A stretch of 64,000 nucleotides of DNA from Winogradskyella sp. PC-19 (GTDB lineage: Bacteria; Bacteroidota; Bacteroidia; Flavobacteriales; Flavobacteriaceae), in the NCBI RefSeq assembly GCF_002163855.1, contig NZ_CP019332.1, positions 471,213-535,212 on the forward strand, written 5' to 3'. The position numbers were made by a program, and so were the translations under genes. A model generated the notes under the pieces. It was given only the letters and a program-made list of their open reading frames with translations. It was not told where the DNA came from and ran no database searches. How positions within the stretch are numbered: the stretch's first letter is position 1; each line of letters begins with the position of its first letter. Positions 53,553 through 61,858 of this stretch are shown one piece after another.

Positions 53553-55549
53553 TACTCCAACAACTCCAACAATTCCTCTTCAAACCTGCCTTTAGCCAAA
53601 TATTGCTTCTCTAACTCAGCATCAAAAGGTATTGGTGTTTCTATACTTGCCACACGTTTTACAGGCGCATCAAGATGCTCAAAACACTCTTCCATTATCA
53701 TAGCAGAAATATCACTTGCAATACCACCAAACATAGAATCTTCTTGTAGTATAATCGCTTTATTTGTTTTCTTTACCGAACTAATAATAGCGTTTTTATC
53801 CAAAGGCTGTAATGAACGTAAATCAATTACATCTGCAGATATATCAGGATTATTATCTAAGACTTGTAATGCCCAATGCACACCAGCACCGTAAGTAATA
53901 ATAGTGATATCATTTCCTTCTTTTAAAAGCGACGCTTTACCTAATGGTAATGTGTAGTAACCCGATGGTACGTCTTGTCTAATACTTCTGTATAAGGCTT
54001 TATGTTCAAAAAATAACACTGGGTTTGGGTCATTGATAGCTGTTGCTAATAAACCTTTAGCATCCATTGGAAATGCAGGATAAACCACTTTTAACCCAGG
54101 TGTTTTGGTAAACCAAGCTTCGTTAGTTTGCGAATGAAATGGTCCAGCAGCAACACCAGCACCACAAGGCATACGTACTACGACGTCTGCTTGCTGATTC
54201 CAACGGTAATGTGATTTTGCTAAATAATTGACAATCGGATTAAAACCAGAACTCACAAAGTCTGCAAATTGCATTTCTACAACAGCTTTCATTCCGGCAA
54301 TGGATAATCCCATACCTGCTTCTACAATAGCAGATTCACAAATCGGTGTGTTTCGGACACGTTCTTTACCAAACTGCTCTAAGAAACAATCTGTAATTTT
54401 AAAAACACCACCATATTCTGCAATATCTTGACCCATAATAACAAGGTCGTCGTGACGTTCCATAGATTGCTTTAAGCCTTCAGATATGGCGTCAACCAAA
54501 CGCAACTCTTGGGTTTCTGAATTTTTACTAACTTCTTGATATACAAATGATTTATATACATCATTTAATTCAGTAGTTAAGTTAGGAGTAATATGTTCTT
54601 CAGCATAAGCTTTATCCAAGTTTTCGTTGACTTCGTGTACAATAGCTTCCTTAAATTCAACCTCTTTTTCTTCAGTTAATATTTTTTTGTTTTTTAAGTA
54701 TTCTTGGAAGTTTTCTAAAGGGTCTTTTGCAGCCCAATGGTCCATCAAATCTTGAGGGACATATTTTGTACCACTCGCCTCTTCATGACCACGCATTCTA
54801 AAGGTTTTAAATTCTAATAAAACTGGTCTTGGTTCTTTTCGAATACTTTCCGCTAATTCAGATACTTTGGTAAAAACTTCAACAATATTATTACCATCTA
54901 TGATATGTGATTCTATACCATATCCTTTTCCTCTATCTGCTAAATGTTCGCAATTATATTGTTCAGAAGTCGGTGTAGATAGTCCATATCCATTATTCTC
55001 TATACAGAACAATACAGGTAATTGCCATACCGAAGCTACATTTAATGCTTCATGAAAATCACCTTCACTTGTTCCGCCTTCGCCAGTAAAAACAGCTGTA
55101 GCTTTATTATTTTTCTTAAGTAAATTTGCTAACGCAATACCATCTGCAACACCCAATTGTGGTCCTAAATGCGAAATCATACCGACAATATTAAATTCTT
55201 GTGTTCCGAAGTGAAAAGAACGGTCACGTCCTTTTGTAAAACCACTCATCTTTCCTTGCCATTGACAGAATAAACGATGTAAAGGAATCTCACGTGTTGT
55301 AAAAACACCTAGATTTCGGTGCATTGGTAAAATATATTCATCGGCATTAAGCGCCATGGTAACACCAACAGAAATCGCCTCTTGACCAATACCAGAAAAC
55401 CATTTACTAATCTTACCTTGTCGTAGTAAAATAAGCATCTTCTCCTCTATTAATCTAGGTCGAAGCATGTTGTAATACAATTGTAATAACTTTTCGTCAC
55501 TCAATGAAGCGATATCAAAACGCATTTGTTTTGTAGTCGGATTAGACAT
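53549..55549 (-). CDS. Fused alpha/beta 2-oxoacid (branched-chain) dehydrogenase E1
   Basis: The 666 residues are an E1-alpha region (about 1-325) followed by an E1-beta region (about 340-666). The alpha part holds the thiamine diphosphate site GEGGTSEGDFHEALNVAS with the following ENNGYGLSTP, and the GRDRSFHFG and HEEASGTKYVP segments. The beta part has MGQDIAEYGGVFKIT, ICESAIVEAGMGLS and PCGAGVAAGPFHSQ. E1 decarboxylates 2-oxoacids and passes the acyl group to E2. Fused E1 of this type is common in Bacteroidota and is usually annotated as acting on 2-oxoisovalerate. No E2 or E3 gene is in the window. Confidence 0.92.
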   Translation of the reverse strand: MSNPTTKQMRFDIASLSDEKLLQLYYNMLRPRLIEEKMLILLRQGKISKWFSGIGQEAISVGVTMALNADEYILPMHRNLGVFTTREIPLHRLFCQWQGKMSGFTKGRDRSFHFGTQEFNIVGMISHLGPQLGVADGIALANLLKKNNKATAVFTGEGGTSEGDFHEALNVASVWQLPVLFCIENNGYGLSTPTSEQYNCEHLADRGKGYGIESHIIDGNNIVEVFTKVSELAESIRKEPRPVLLEFKTFRMRGHEEASGTKYVPQDLMDHWAAKDPLENFQEYLKNKKILTEEKEVEFKEAIVHEVNENLDKAYAEEHITPNLTTELNDVYKSFVYQEVSKNSETQELRLVDAISEGLKQSMERHDDLVIMGQDIAEYGGVFKITDCFLEQFGKERVRNTPICESAIVEAGMGLSIAGMKAVVEMQFADFVSSGFNPIVNYLAKSHYRWNQQADVVVRMPCGAGVAAGPFHSQTNEAWFTKTPGLKVVYPAFPMDAKGLLATAINDPNPVLFFEHKALYRSIRQDVPSGYYTLPLGKASLLKEGNDITIITYGAGVHWALQVLDNNPDISADVIDLRSLQPLDKNAIISSVKKTNKAIILQEDSMFGGIASDISAMIMEECFEHLDAPVKRVASIETPIPFDAELEKQYLAKGRFEEELLELLEY

Positions 55550-55573
55550 GTAGAATTTAATTTAATAGTCAAT

Positions 55574-55581
55574 CAAATGTA
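55574..55581 (-). promoter_or_regulatory. Candidate -7 element for fused E1 gene
   Basis: The minus strand reads TACATTTG (TAnnTTTG), 25 bases before the ATG at 55549. Confidence 0.5.
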
Positions 55582-55669
55582 ATTAAAATAGATAGAATTC
55601 ATAATGAATCATGAATCAATTTTATTCGTTTAAAACTCCCATTTTTAGTGGGTTTTCATTAAATTTGTC

Positions 55670-55677
55670 AATACATA
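55670..55677 (+). promoter_or_regulatory. Candidate -7 element for 2OG-Fe(II) oxygenase gene
   Basis: TAAATTTG matches TAnnTTTG, 20 bases before the ATG at 55697. Confidence 0.5.
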
Positions 55678-55696
55678 ACCTAAATAAATACATATC

Positions 55697-56644
55697 ATGG
55701 ACAGAATACCTAGTGTAGACCTCAAGGATTTTTTATCTGATGACCCTAATAGAAAACAAAAATTTATTAATGAAATAGGAAAAGCTTATGAGGACATAGG
55801 TTTTGTGGCATTAAAAGGTCATTTTTTAGACGACAAGCTTGTAGATAGCCTTTACACCGAAGTCAAAAACTTTTTTGATTTACCTGTAGAAAAGAAGCGC
55901 GAATACGAAATTGAAGGCATTGGTGGACAACGAGGTTATATTTCATTCGGAAAAGAAAGCGCAAAAGGTAAAAAAGAAGGCGATTTAAAAGAATTTTGGC
56001 ACTTTGGTCAATACGTTGAAGATGATGAAGAACGTCGCAAAGAATATCCTGAAAATGTTGAAGTTAAAGAACTTCCAGAATTTAATAAAGTTGGCAAACA
56101 AACCTATGCTAAGCTTGAAGAAACAGCCAAATACGTATTACGTGCTTTAGCTTTATTTGTCGGTTTAGAAGAAACATATTTTGATAATTATATTCATAAC
56201 GGAAATTCTATATTAAGACCAATTCATTATCCACCAATTATAGATGAACCTAAAAATGCTGTACGTGCAGCTGCTCATGGCGATATTAATTTAATTACGC
56301 TATTAATGGGTGCTCAAGGTCGTGGATTACAAGTACAAAATCATGATGGAGAATGGTTAGATGCCATTGCAGAGCCAGATGAATTAATGATTAATGTTGG
56401 TGATATGCTGTCTAGACACACCAATAATAAATTAAAATCTACAATACACCGTGTTGTAAATCCTCCAAGAGAATTGTGGGGCACATCGCGCTACTCTATT
56501 CCTTTCTTTATGCATCCTATAAGTGAAATGAAATTAGATGTCTTAGAAAGCTGTATTGATGAAAACAATCCAAAACAATTTGAAGATATTACTGCTGGTG
56601 AGTTTTTAAATGAACGTTTGATTGAACTTGGACTTAAAAAATAG
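55697..56644 (+). CDS. Isopenicillin N synthase-like 2OG-Fe(II) oxygenase
   Basis: The 315 residues have an N-terminal DIOX_N region (IPSVDLKDFL, FVALKGHFLDDKLVDSLY) and a C-terminal oxygenase core. The iron ligands are in AAHGDINLITLL (HxD) and STIHRVVNPP (His), and the 2-oxoglutarate arginine is in SRYSIPFFMHP. Enzymes of this group hydroxylate or cyclise small molecules with O2 and usually 2-oxoglutarate. The substrate is unknown; no biosynthetic cluster surrounds it. Such a gene is widely kept in flavobacteria, suggesting a housekeeping role. Confidence 0.9.
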   Translation: MDRIPSVDLKDFLSDDPNRKQKFINEIGKAYEDIGFVALKGHFLDDKLVDSLYTEVKNFFDLPVEKKREYEIEGIGGQRGYISFGKESAKGKKEGDLKEFWHFGQYVEDDEERRKEYPENVEVKELPEFNKVGKQTYAKLEETAKYVLRALALFVGLEETYFDNYIHNGNSILRPIHYPPIIDEPKNAVRAAAHGDINLITLLMGAQGRGLQVQNHDGEWLDAIAEPDELMINVGDMLSRHTNNKLKSTIHRVVNPPRELWGTSRYSIPFFMHPISEMKLDVLESCIDENNPKQFEDITAGEFLNERLIELGLKK

Positions 56645-56704
56645 TCTCAATTAAGCTTCACCGAATAAAATAAACACTTCAGATTAAAAGCTGTTTTCTA
56701 AATT

Positions 56705-57034
56705 ATGGATTTACAAGACCAACTTAAAAACCTATTTCCTGACCATACACCAGAAGTTTCTGAGAATGAAACTGAGGAGAATTCAGATATTTGGTTACAA
56801 GACGACCCAATTATTTGTAAGTACGAAAAGCGTAAAGGAAAACCTATTACTATACTTGAAGGTTACAATGGAGCTACAGAAGATTTTAAAAAATTAGCAA
56901 AAGAACTTAAGCAAAAGCTCAGTGTTGGTGGTAGTTTTAAAGACGATAAAATAATTATTCAAGGCGATTATCGAGATAAAATTATGGCTATGCTGAAGGA
57001 AAAAGGCTTTAATGTAAAACGCGTTGGCGGTTAA
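56705..57034 (+). CDS. SUI1/eIF1-like translation factor (YciH family)
   Basis: The 109 residues end in a SUI1 domain (about 45-109): KPITILEGYNGATEDFKKLA, LKQKLSVGGSFKDDKIIIQG, and GFNVKRVGG. The domain is related to eukaryotic eIF1 and bacterial YciH, which influences start-codon fidelity on the 30S subunit. The N-terminal part is acidic and probably flexible. The gene starts 60 bases after the oxygenase stop and leads a tightly packed co-directional run, with the DUF1835 gene only three bases away. Confidence 0.92.
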   Translation: MDLQDQLKNLFPDHTPEVSENETEENSDIWLQDDPIICKYEKRKGKPITILEGYNGATEDFKKLAKELKQKLSVGGSFKDDKIIIQGDYRDKIMAMLKEKGFNVKRVGG

Positions 57035-57037
57035 TTT

Positions 57038-57979
57038 ATGTCTAAAACAATTCTACATATTACAAACGGTGATAGCCTTACTGATTATCTAAGAGAATTA
57101 GATTATAAAGAAGACATATTGACTTGGCGAGAAATGCTATGTGAAGGTCCAACAGTTCCACTTATAGATTCTGAAGATTTTTTTAATCTGAGAAAAGCCT
57201 TTTTATCTCATTATTATAACATAAATCCTAGTGATTATAATTTAAGAGAATCTTTACAAATACTTGATAATAGCGATAAATATGACGAGATTCACTTATG
57301 GTTTGAATACGATTTATTTTGCCATATAAATTTAATAGCAGTCATTAGCTTACTACATCAAAAAGAGATTAACATACCTCTCTACTTAGTTTGTAGTGGA
57401 CGTGTAGATGGAGAAAAATATTTAATGGGTTTGGGTGAATTAAATCCTCAACAGCTACGAAAACACCATGATAATCGTGTGCTTTTAACAAATGATGATA
57501 TTGACTTAGCAGTAGCATTATGGCGTACCTATTGTTGTAAAGACCATAATATTTTTAAACCATATATAACTCAAAATTCTAGTTTTAAATATTTAACCAA
57601 TTGTTTAAAAGCGCATCTAAAACGTTTTCCGAATCAAAAAACAGGACTTTGTATTATTGAAGAGAATATTTTAAAATTAATTAAAGATAAAGACATTAAT
57701 TCTGAACATCATTTATTAGGCTATTGCCTAAATTATCAGGGCTATTATGGTTTTGGTGATTCACAATTCAGGAGAATGATAGCCAAACTCTCTGACTTCT
57801 TTGAAGAAAAAGATAATCAATTACAGTTAACAAGAAAAGGTCATGAAGCATTGATTGGAGAAGTCAATTTTTCCAAATCTATAAATAATGATATAGATTA
57901 CGGAGGTATATCTCGCTTAGATTATCAATTCAATATTTCAGAAAATAAACTTATAAAAACAGTATCTAATGTCAATTAA
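57038..57979 (+). CDS. DUF1835 domain protein
   Basis: The 313 residues begin with the DUF1835 pattern ILHITNGDSLTDYLRELDYK and LTWREMLCEGPTVP, and continue with EIHLWFEYDLFCHINLIAVIS. The family is soluble and its function is unknown. It lies three bases after the SUI1 gene and its 3' end overlaps the nucleoside phosphorylase gene by 11 bases, so it is almost certainly part of the same transcript. Confidence 0.85.
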   Translation: MSKTILHITNGDSLTDYLRELDYKEDILTWREMLCEGPTVPLIDSEDFFNLRKAFLSHYYNINPSDYNLRESLQILDNSDKYDEIHLWFEYDLFCHINLIAVISLLHQKEINIPLYLVCSGRVDGEKYLMGLGELNPQQLRKHHDNRVLLTNDDIDLAVALWRTYCCKDHNIFKPYITQNSSFKYLTNCLKAHLKRFPNQKTGLCIIEENILKLIKDKDINSEHHLLGYCLNYQGYYGFGDSQFRRMIAKLSDFFEEKDNQLQLTRKGHEALIGEVNFSKSINNDIDYGGISRLDYQFNISENKLIKTVSNVN

Positions 57980-58841
57980 AAACTCTGAACTTATATTAAA
58001 TCCTGATGGTAGTGTATATCATCTCAACCTGAAGCCAGAGCATATTTCTGATACCATAATATTTGTTGGAGACCAAGATCGTGTCGAAAAAATTACTAAG
58101 CATTTTGATAGTATTGAGTTTACGACTCAAAAAAGAGAATTTAAGACGCAAACAGGTCACTATAAAGGCAAAAGAATTTCTGTAATTTCGACTGGTATTG
58201 GACCAGATAATATAGATATTGTACTAAATGAGCTTGATGCGCTTGTAAATATCGATTTAGATACCCGTAAGCCAAAAGAAAATCTAACGAGTTTAAATAT
58301 AATAAGAATTGGTACTTCTGGTTCTTTACAAAAAGATGTGCCAGTAGACTCGTTTTTAATTAGTACACATGGTTTAGATATCAACGGTATGCTTCACTTC
58401 TATCAAATCGAAGGTATAAGTAATCCAGAAATTGAAAATGAATTTATTAAACACACCAATTGGGATAAAAATAAAGCCCGCCCAATAATCATTAATAATA
58501 GTGCTTATTTACAACAATTCTTCGAAAGTACAGATGTACATAAAGGTATGACTGGAACTGCTGGTGGTTTTTATGGACCACAAGGTCGCGTATTAAGATT
58601 GCCACTCCAAGATGCAAGTCTGAATAATAAACTAGATAATTTTAGTTATAAAGATTATAGAATTACCAATTTTGAAATGGAGACTTCTGTGATTTATGGA
58701 CTATCAAAGCTTTTAGGTCACGAGGCTTTATCACTTAATGCCATTATTGCTAATAGAGCAAATGGTACGTTTAGCCAAAACCCAAAGTATACTGTAGAAA
58801 AACTTATTAATTATGCTTTAGATCGTATTATAAACTTATAA
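57969..58841 (+). CDS. Nucleoside phosphorylase (PNP/UDP family)
   Basis: The 290 residues show the PNP/UDP fold: TIIFVGDQDRVEKITKHF, ISVISTGIGPDNIDIVLNEL, the phosphate-site IRIGTSGSLQKDVPVDSF, and FEMETSVIYGLSKLLGHEAL near the C-terminus with the ribose-binding MET. Such enzymes cleave nucleosides with phosphate. The family resemblance is to uridine phosphorylase-like members; base specificity is not certain. The start overlaps the DUF1835 gene by 11 bases. Confidence 0.9.
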   Translation: MSIKNSELILNPDGSVYHLNLKPEHISDTIIFVGDQDRVEKITKHFDSIEFTTQKREFKTQTGHYKGKRISVISTGIGPDNIDIVLNELDALVNIDLDTRKPKENLTSLNIIRIGTSGSLQKDVPVDSFLISTHGLDINGMLHFYQIEGISNPEIENEFIKHTNWDKNKARPIIINNSAYLQQFFESTDVHKGMTGTAGGFYGPQGRVLRLPLQDASLNNKLDNFSYKDYRITNFEMETSVIYGLSKLLGHEALSLNAIIANRANGTFSQNPKYTVEKLINYALDRIINL

Positions 58842-58846
58842 AATCA

Positions 58847-59053
58847 ATGAAAAAATTTGCTAATGTCCTTTACGTTGTTGCCATTTTCTTATTGATAGGT
58901 ACAGTCATCAGAACTTTAGTCTACCTAATTATTGGTTTGCCTGGAGAGCGTATCTTTAGAATTGAATTAATTATATTTTGGAGTGTTATCACTGTAATTA
59001 TTATCTACAGAAATAGCGTTGCAAAATCAAAAAAAAATAAAAGTAAATTTTGA
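58847..59053 (+). CDS. Small two-helix membrane protein
   Basis: 68 residues with two hydrophobic helices (about 7-28 and 37-55) and a Lys-rich C-terminus (RNSVAKSKKNKSKF). No known family. It sits five bases after the phosphorylase stop and its own stop overlaps the TTG start of the next gene, so it belongs to the same transcript. Confidence 0.7.
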   Translation: MKKFANVLYVVAIFLLIGTVIRTLVYLIIGLPGERIFRIELIIFWSVITVIIIYRNSVAKSKKNKSKF

Positions 59054-59904
59054 AAAAAATAAATATCGGTGGCGTACCAGAACATTTCAATTTAGCTTGG
59101 TATCTTACTCTAAAGAATGGCGAATATAAGGCAGAAGGCATTAATCTTCGTTGGCATGACTATCATGGTGGTACAGGTCAAATGTGCAAAGGACTTCGTG
59201 AAGGTGATATCGATATGGCAGTTATTCTTACCGAAGGTATCGTAAAAGATATCATCGCAGGCAATCCTTCTAAAATAGTACAAACTTACACACAATCGCC
59301 TTTAATTTGGGGTATACATGTCGCTGCAGATTCAAAATTTAAAACCATTGAAGATACAAAAGGAACACGAGCAGCAATTAGTCGCTATGGCTCTGGCTCT
59401 CATCTTATGGCATATGTAAATGCAAAGGATAAGGGCTGGGATTTAGAAACTGATATGGATTTTTCTGTAATTAAAAATCTAGATGGCGCTATCCACGGAT
59501 TACTTAATGGTGATGCAGATTATTTTATGTGGGAAAAATTCACCACAAAACCATTAGTAGATGATGGCACTTTTAGACGTATCGGGAATTGTCCTTCGCC
59601 ATGGCCTTGCTTTGTTATAGCTGTAAGAAATGAATTTCTAGAGAATAATGAAGACGATGTCAAAACAATTTTAGAAATCATAAACGGAACGACTTCCGAA
59701 TTCAAAAATATTCCAAGTATAGACCGTACTATTGCCAATCGATACGAGCAAGAATTAGAGGATGTACAAGAATGGTTATCACTCACCGAATGGTCACAGG
59801 AATTAATCAAAGAACAAACTTTAAATAAAGTACAAGACGAGCTATTAAGTCTAAATATTATACCAGAAAAGTGGAAATACAACGATTTGGTTCATAAATT
59901 ATGA
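59050..59904 (+). CDS. NMT1/THI5-like substrate-binding protein without signal peptide
   Basis: The 284 residues have a periplasmic-binding-protein fold of the NMT1/THI5 type: IGGVPEHFNLAWYLTLKNG at the start, then YHGGTGQMCKGLREGDIDMAV, and CPSPWPCFVIAVRNEFLE. Normal solute-binding relatives carry a signal peptide and sit beside ABC transporter genes; neither is present here. It is thus probably cytoplasmic, either an enzyme like THI5 or a binding protein. The start is a TTG at 59050 that overlaps the preceding TGA. I see no ATG nearby that preserves the first strand. Confidence 0.82.
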   Translation: MKKINIGGVPEHFNLAWYLTLKNGEYKAEGINLRWHDYHGGTGQMCKGLREGDIDMAVILTEGIVKDIIAGNPSKIVQTYTQSPLIWGIHVAADSKFKTIEDTKGTRAAISRYGSGSHLMAYVNAKDKGWDLETDMDFSVIKNLDGAIHGLLNGDADYFMWEKFTTKPLVDDGTFRRIGNCPSPWPCFVIAVRNEFLENNEDDVKTILEIINGTTSEFKNIPSIDRTIANRYEQELEDVQEWLSLTEWSQELIKEQTLNKVQDELLSLNIIPEKWKYNDLVHKL

Positions 59905-59955
59905 TTTGGTGACGCAACCTTTTCAAATAGTTTCATCTATTAAAAAACCAAATTC

Positions 59956-60555
59956 ATGAAACCTCTTTCGCTTTTAATTATGGTCGTAATTTCGTTATGT
60001 GCGTCATTATGTTGCCCAGAAGAAGATGATATTTTTACAAACACAGAGTTTGTTACTAATAATGGTCTAATAGCTGTTGGTAATGACGAATCGTCTTTTA
60101 ATGTTGATGATATTATCTTTATTGAGACATCTATTGAAAACAATCAAACTACAACAAACGGTAATGCTATAAATCTGAGTGACTTTACATATAGTGAAAT
60201 CGGTCAATCTAGAGCATTTATGAATTTGGTTCTCTATAAGGAAACTGGTTTTGGCAGTATTGTTGAAATTCCTTTAAACCAAAATTCTATTGAAATTATC
60301 AATGGAGAAGTTACTACAAATGGTGAATTTATTCAAGTATCTAGTCTTTATGATGGCTCAGGATTTAGAAGTAGGTTTGGAATAAAGCTGTTAGAATCAG
60401 GCACGTACTATCTAGGTGGTACTGGACTTTTATCATTTAGTGGAAATGGAACAGTAACAATATCAATAGGAGTTTCAGAACTTGGTTTTGTGAATATAGA
60501 TTCTTCAATTGTAAATGCCGATACACAAGCACGATATACATTTACGGTTAACTAA
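59956..60555 (+). CDS. Exported hypothetical protein
   Basis: The 199 residues have an N-terminal signal (MKPLSLLIMVVISLCASLCC), possibly a lipoprotein signal given the Cys pair before PEEDD. The mature part is acidic, beta-rich and looks like a two-sheet domain with no family I recognise. Acidic residues after the Cys would fit a Bacteroidota lipoprotein export signal. It overlaps the convergent ung gene by eight bases. Confidence 0.75.
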   Translation: MKPLSLLIMVVISLCASLCCPEEDDIFTNTEFVTNNGLIAVGNDESSFNVDDIIFIETSIENNQTTTNGNAINLSDFTYSEIGQSRAFMNLVLYKETGFGSIVEIPLNQNSIEIINGEVTTNGEFIQVSSLYDGSGFRSRFGIKLLESGTYYLGGTGLLSFSGNGTVTISIGVSELGFVNIDSSIVNADTQARYTFTVN

Positions 60556-61222
60556 TTATCCAATCTATTTCAGCCTTACCATTAGATTTCAAAAAAGTAT
60601 TCGTTTTACTAAAATGTTTGTTATCAAACCAATATCCACGATTAGCACTCAAAGGCGATGGATGTCCTGAGTTTAAAATATGATGTTTTTTCTGGTCAAT
60701 AAGTTTCACTTTTTTCTTTGCAAAACCACCCCAAAGTAAAAACACAATATCGTTTTTATATTCACTAATTGTTTTTATAACTGAATCAGTAAATGTTTCC
60801 CAACCTTGCTTTTGATGACTTCCAGCTTCATGAGCTCTAACCGTTAATGTAGCATTTAACAATAATACACCTTGCTTTGCCCAAGATATTAAATTACCAT
60901 TTTTTGGATACGGCATATTTATATCAGACTGCAATTCTTTAAAAATATTGATTAAGGATGGTGGATGAGATATACCATCATTTACCGAAAAACATAAGCC
61001 ATTAGCTTGATTTGGTCCGTGATATGGGTCTTGACCTATAACTACAACTTTTAAATCATCAAACTTACAATGATTAAACGCATTGAAAATTTCTGAACCT
61101 TTTGGGTAACACGTATTTTTAGAATATTCATGTTTAACAAAATCGGTAAGGCTTTGAAAATATAGTTTTTCAAATTCTTCTGACAGATGCTTTTTCCAGC
61201 TGGAATCTATAGATACGTTCAC
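60548..61222 (-). CDS. ung: Uracil-DNA glycosylase
   Basis: The 224 residues carry the family-1 UDG motifs: VVIGQDPYHGPNQANGLCFSV (catalytic Asp in GQDPYH), LLLNATLTVR and the HPSPLS minor-groove loop. Ung removes uracil from DNA to start base-excision repair. The length and motifs are complete. The start codon at 61222 lies inside the end of an upstream gene on the same strand (53 bases of overlap), which is unusual; an internal start would cut conserved N-terminal residues, so 61222 is kept. Confidence 0.95.
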   Translation of the reverse strand: MNVSIDSSWKKHLSEEFEKLYFQSLTDFVKHEYSKNTCYPKGSEIFNAFNHCKFDDLKVVVIGQDPYHGPNQANGLCFSVNDGISHPPSLINIFKELQSDINMPYPKNGNLISWAKQGVLLLNATLTVRAHEAGSHQKQGWETFTDSVIKTISEYKNDIVFLLWGGFAKKKVKLIDQKKHHILNSGHPSPLSANRGYWFDNKHFSKTNTFLKSNGKAEIDWIIS

Positions 61223-61667
61223 TGAACAAAGTTAACAAATAAGTGAAAATTATATTTATGCTACTCAATCTAATTTTTTCTAAATCATCAATCTCTATTA
61301 TCATTCCTCTTACCAATCTAAAATCAATAACTTTATTTCTCTGTGAAATATTTGAAAAATCAATTTCAAAATCCAAGAATATCTTTCCATCTATTATTTT
61401 ATATTCTCCTGTACCTTCAATATCTCCCAAATATCCTATTGTTCCACAACTTCCAATTTTAGTTTCTTTTATATTTTTACTTTTCCTCTTTTCTTCAATT
61501 GTATATGGTGAGTAATGTAAATAAGATATGTATTCAAATCTTGAATCGTTTTTTATTATTAAATATTTAAGCTTATCAGATGAAATATATTTTCCTTTTT
61601 CGATGTTTTTTTGAGATTGAGCACACAAACTGATAGATGCAACTATTAATAAAATTAAAGTTTTCAT
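61170..61667 (-). CDS. Exported hypothetical protein overlapping ung
   Basis: The 165 residues begin with a signal peptide (MKTLILLIVASISLCAQSQ) and continue with a beta-rich sequence (YISYLHYSPYTIEEKRKS, GTGEYKIIDGKIFLDFEIDF). The last ~25 residues (IIFTYLLTLFSERIYRFQLE) are hydrophobic then basic and overlap ung by 53 bases. A frameshift or lost stop could have lengthened the end. No family is recognised. Confidence 0.6.
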   Translation of the reverse strand: MKTLILLIVASISLCAQSQKNIEKGKYISSDKLKYLIIKNDSRFEYISYLHYSPYTIEEKRKSKNIKETKIGSCGTIGYLGDIEGTGEYKIIDGKIFLDFEIDFSNISQRNKVIDFRLVRGMIIEIDDLEKIRLSSINIIFTYLLTLFSERIYRFQLEKASVRRI

Positions 61668-61815
61668 TATTTAAAATTTTAAGTGAAAGATACATTGTGA
61701 TAAAAATTATAAAAAATAAGAATGAGTGAGTGTGACTTTTAATTTAGTTATTATCATTATTTCAATAGTTAATAATGTTTCTAACTATAAAACCATCTTA
61801 ATGCATTAGGTGTAA

Positions 61816-61830
61816 AAGCCGAATTGGCTT
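61816..61830 (+). promoter_or_regulatory. Inverted repeat just upstream of mutS2 -7 element
   Basis: AAGCC (61816-61820) and GGCTT (61826-61830) are perfect inverted copies with a five-base loop. They touch the -7 element and could be an operator or a small hairpin. Confidence 0.35.
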
Positions 61831-61837
61831 AAATTTG
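61830..61837 (+). promoter_or_regulatory. Candidate -7 element for mutS2
   Basis: TAAATTTG matches TAnnTTTG, 21 bases before the ATG at 61859. A -33 TTG at the usual distance is not clear. Confidence 0.5.
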
Positions 61838-61858
61838 CTCTCGGAAATTAAAATTATA

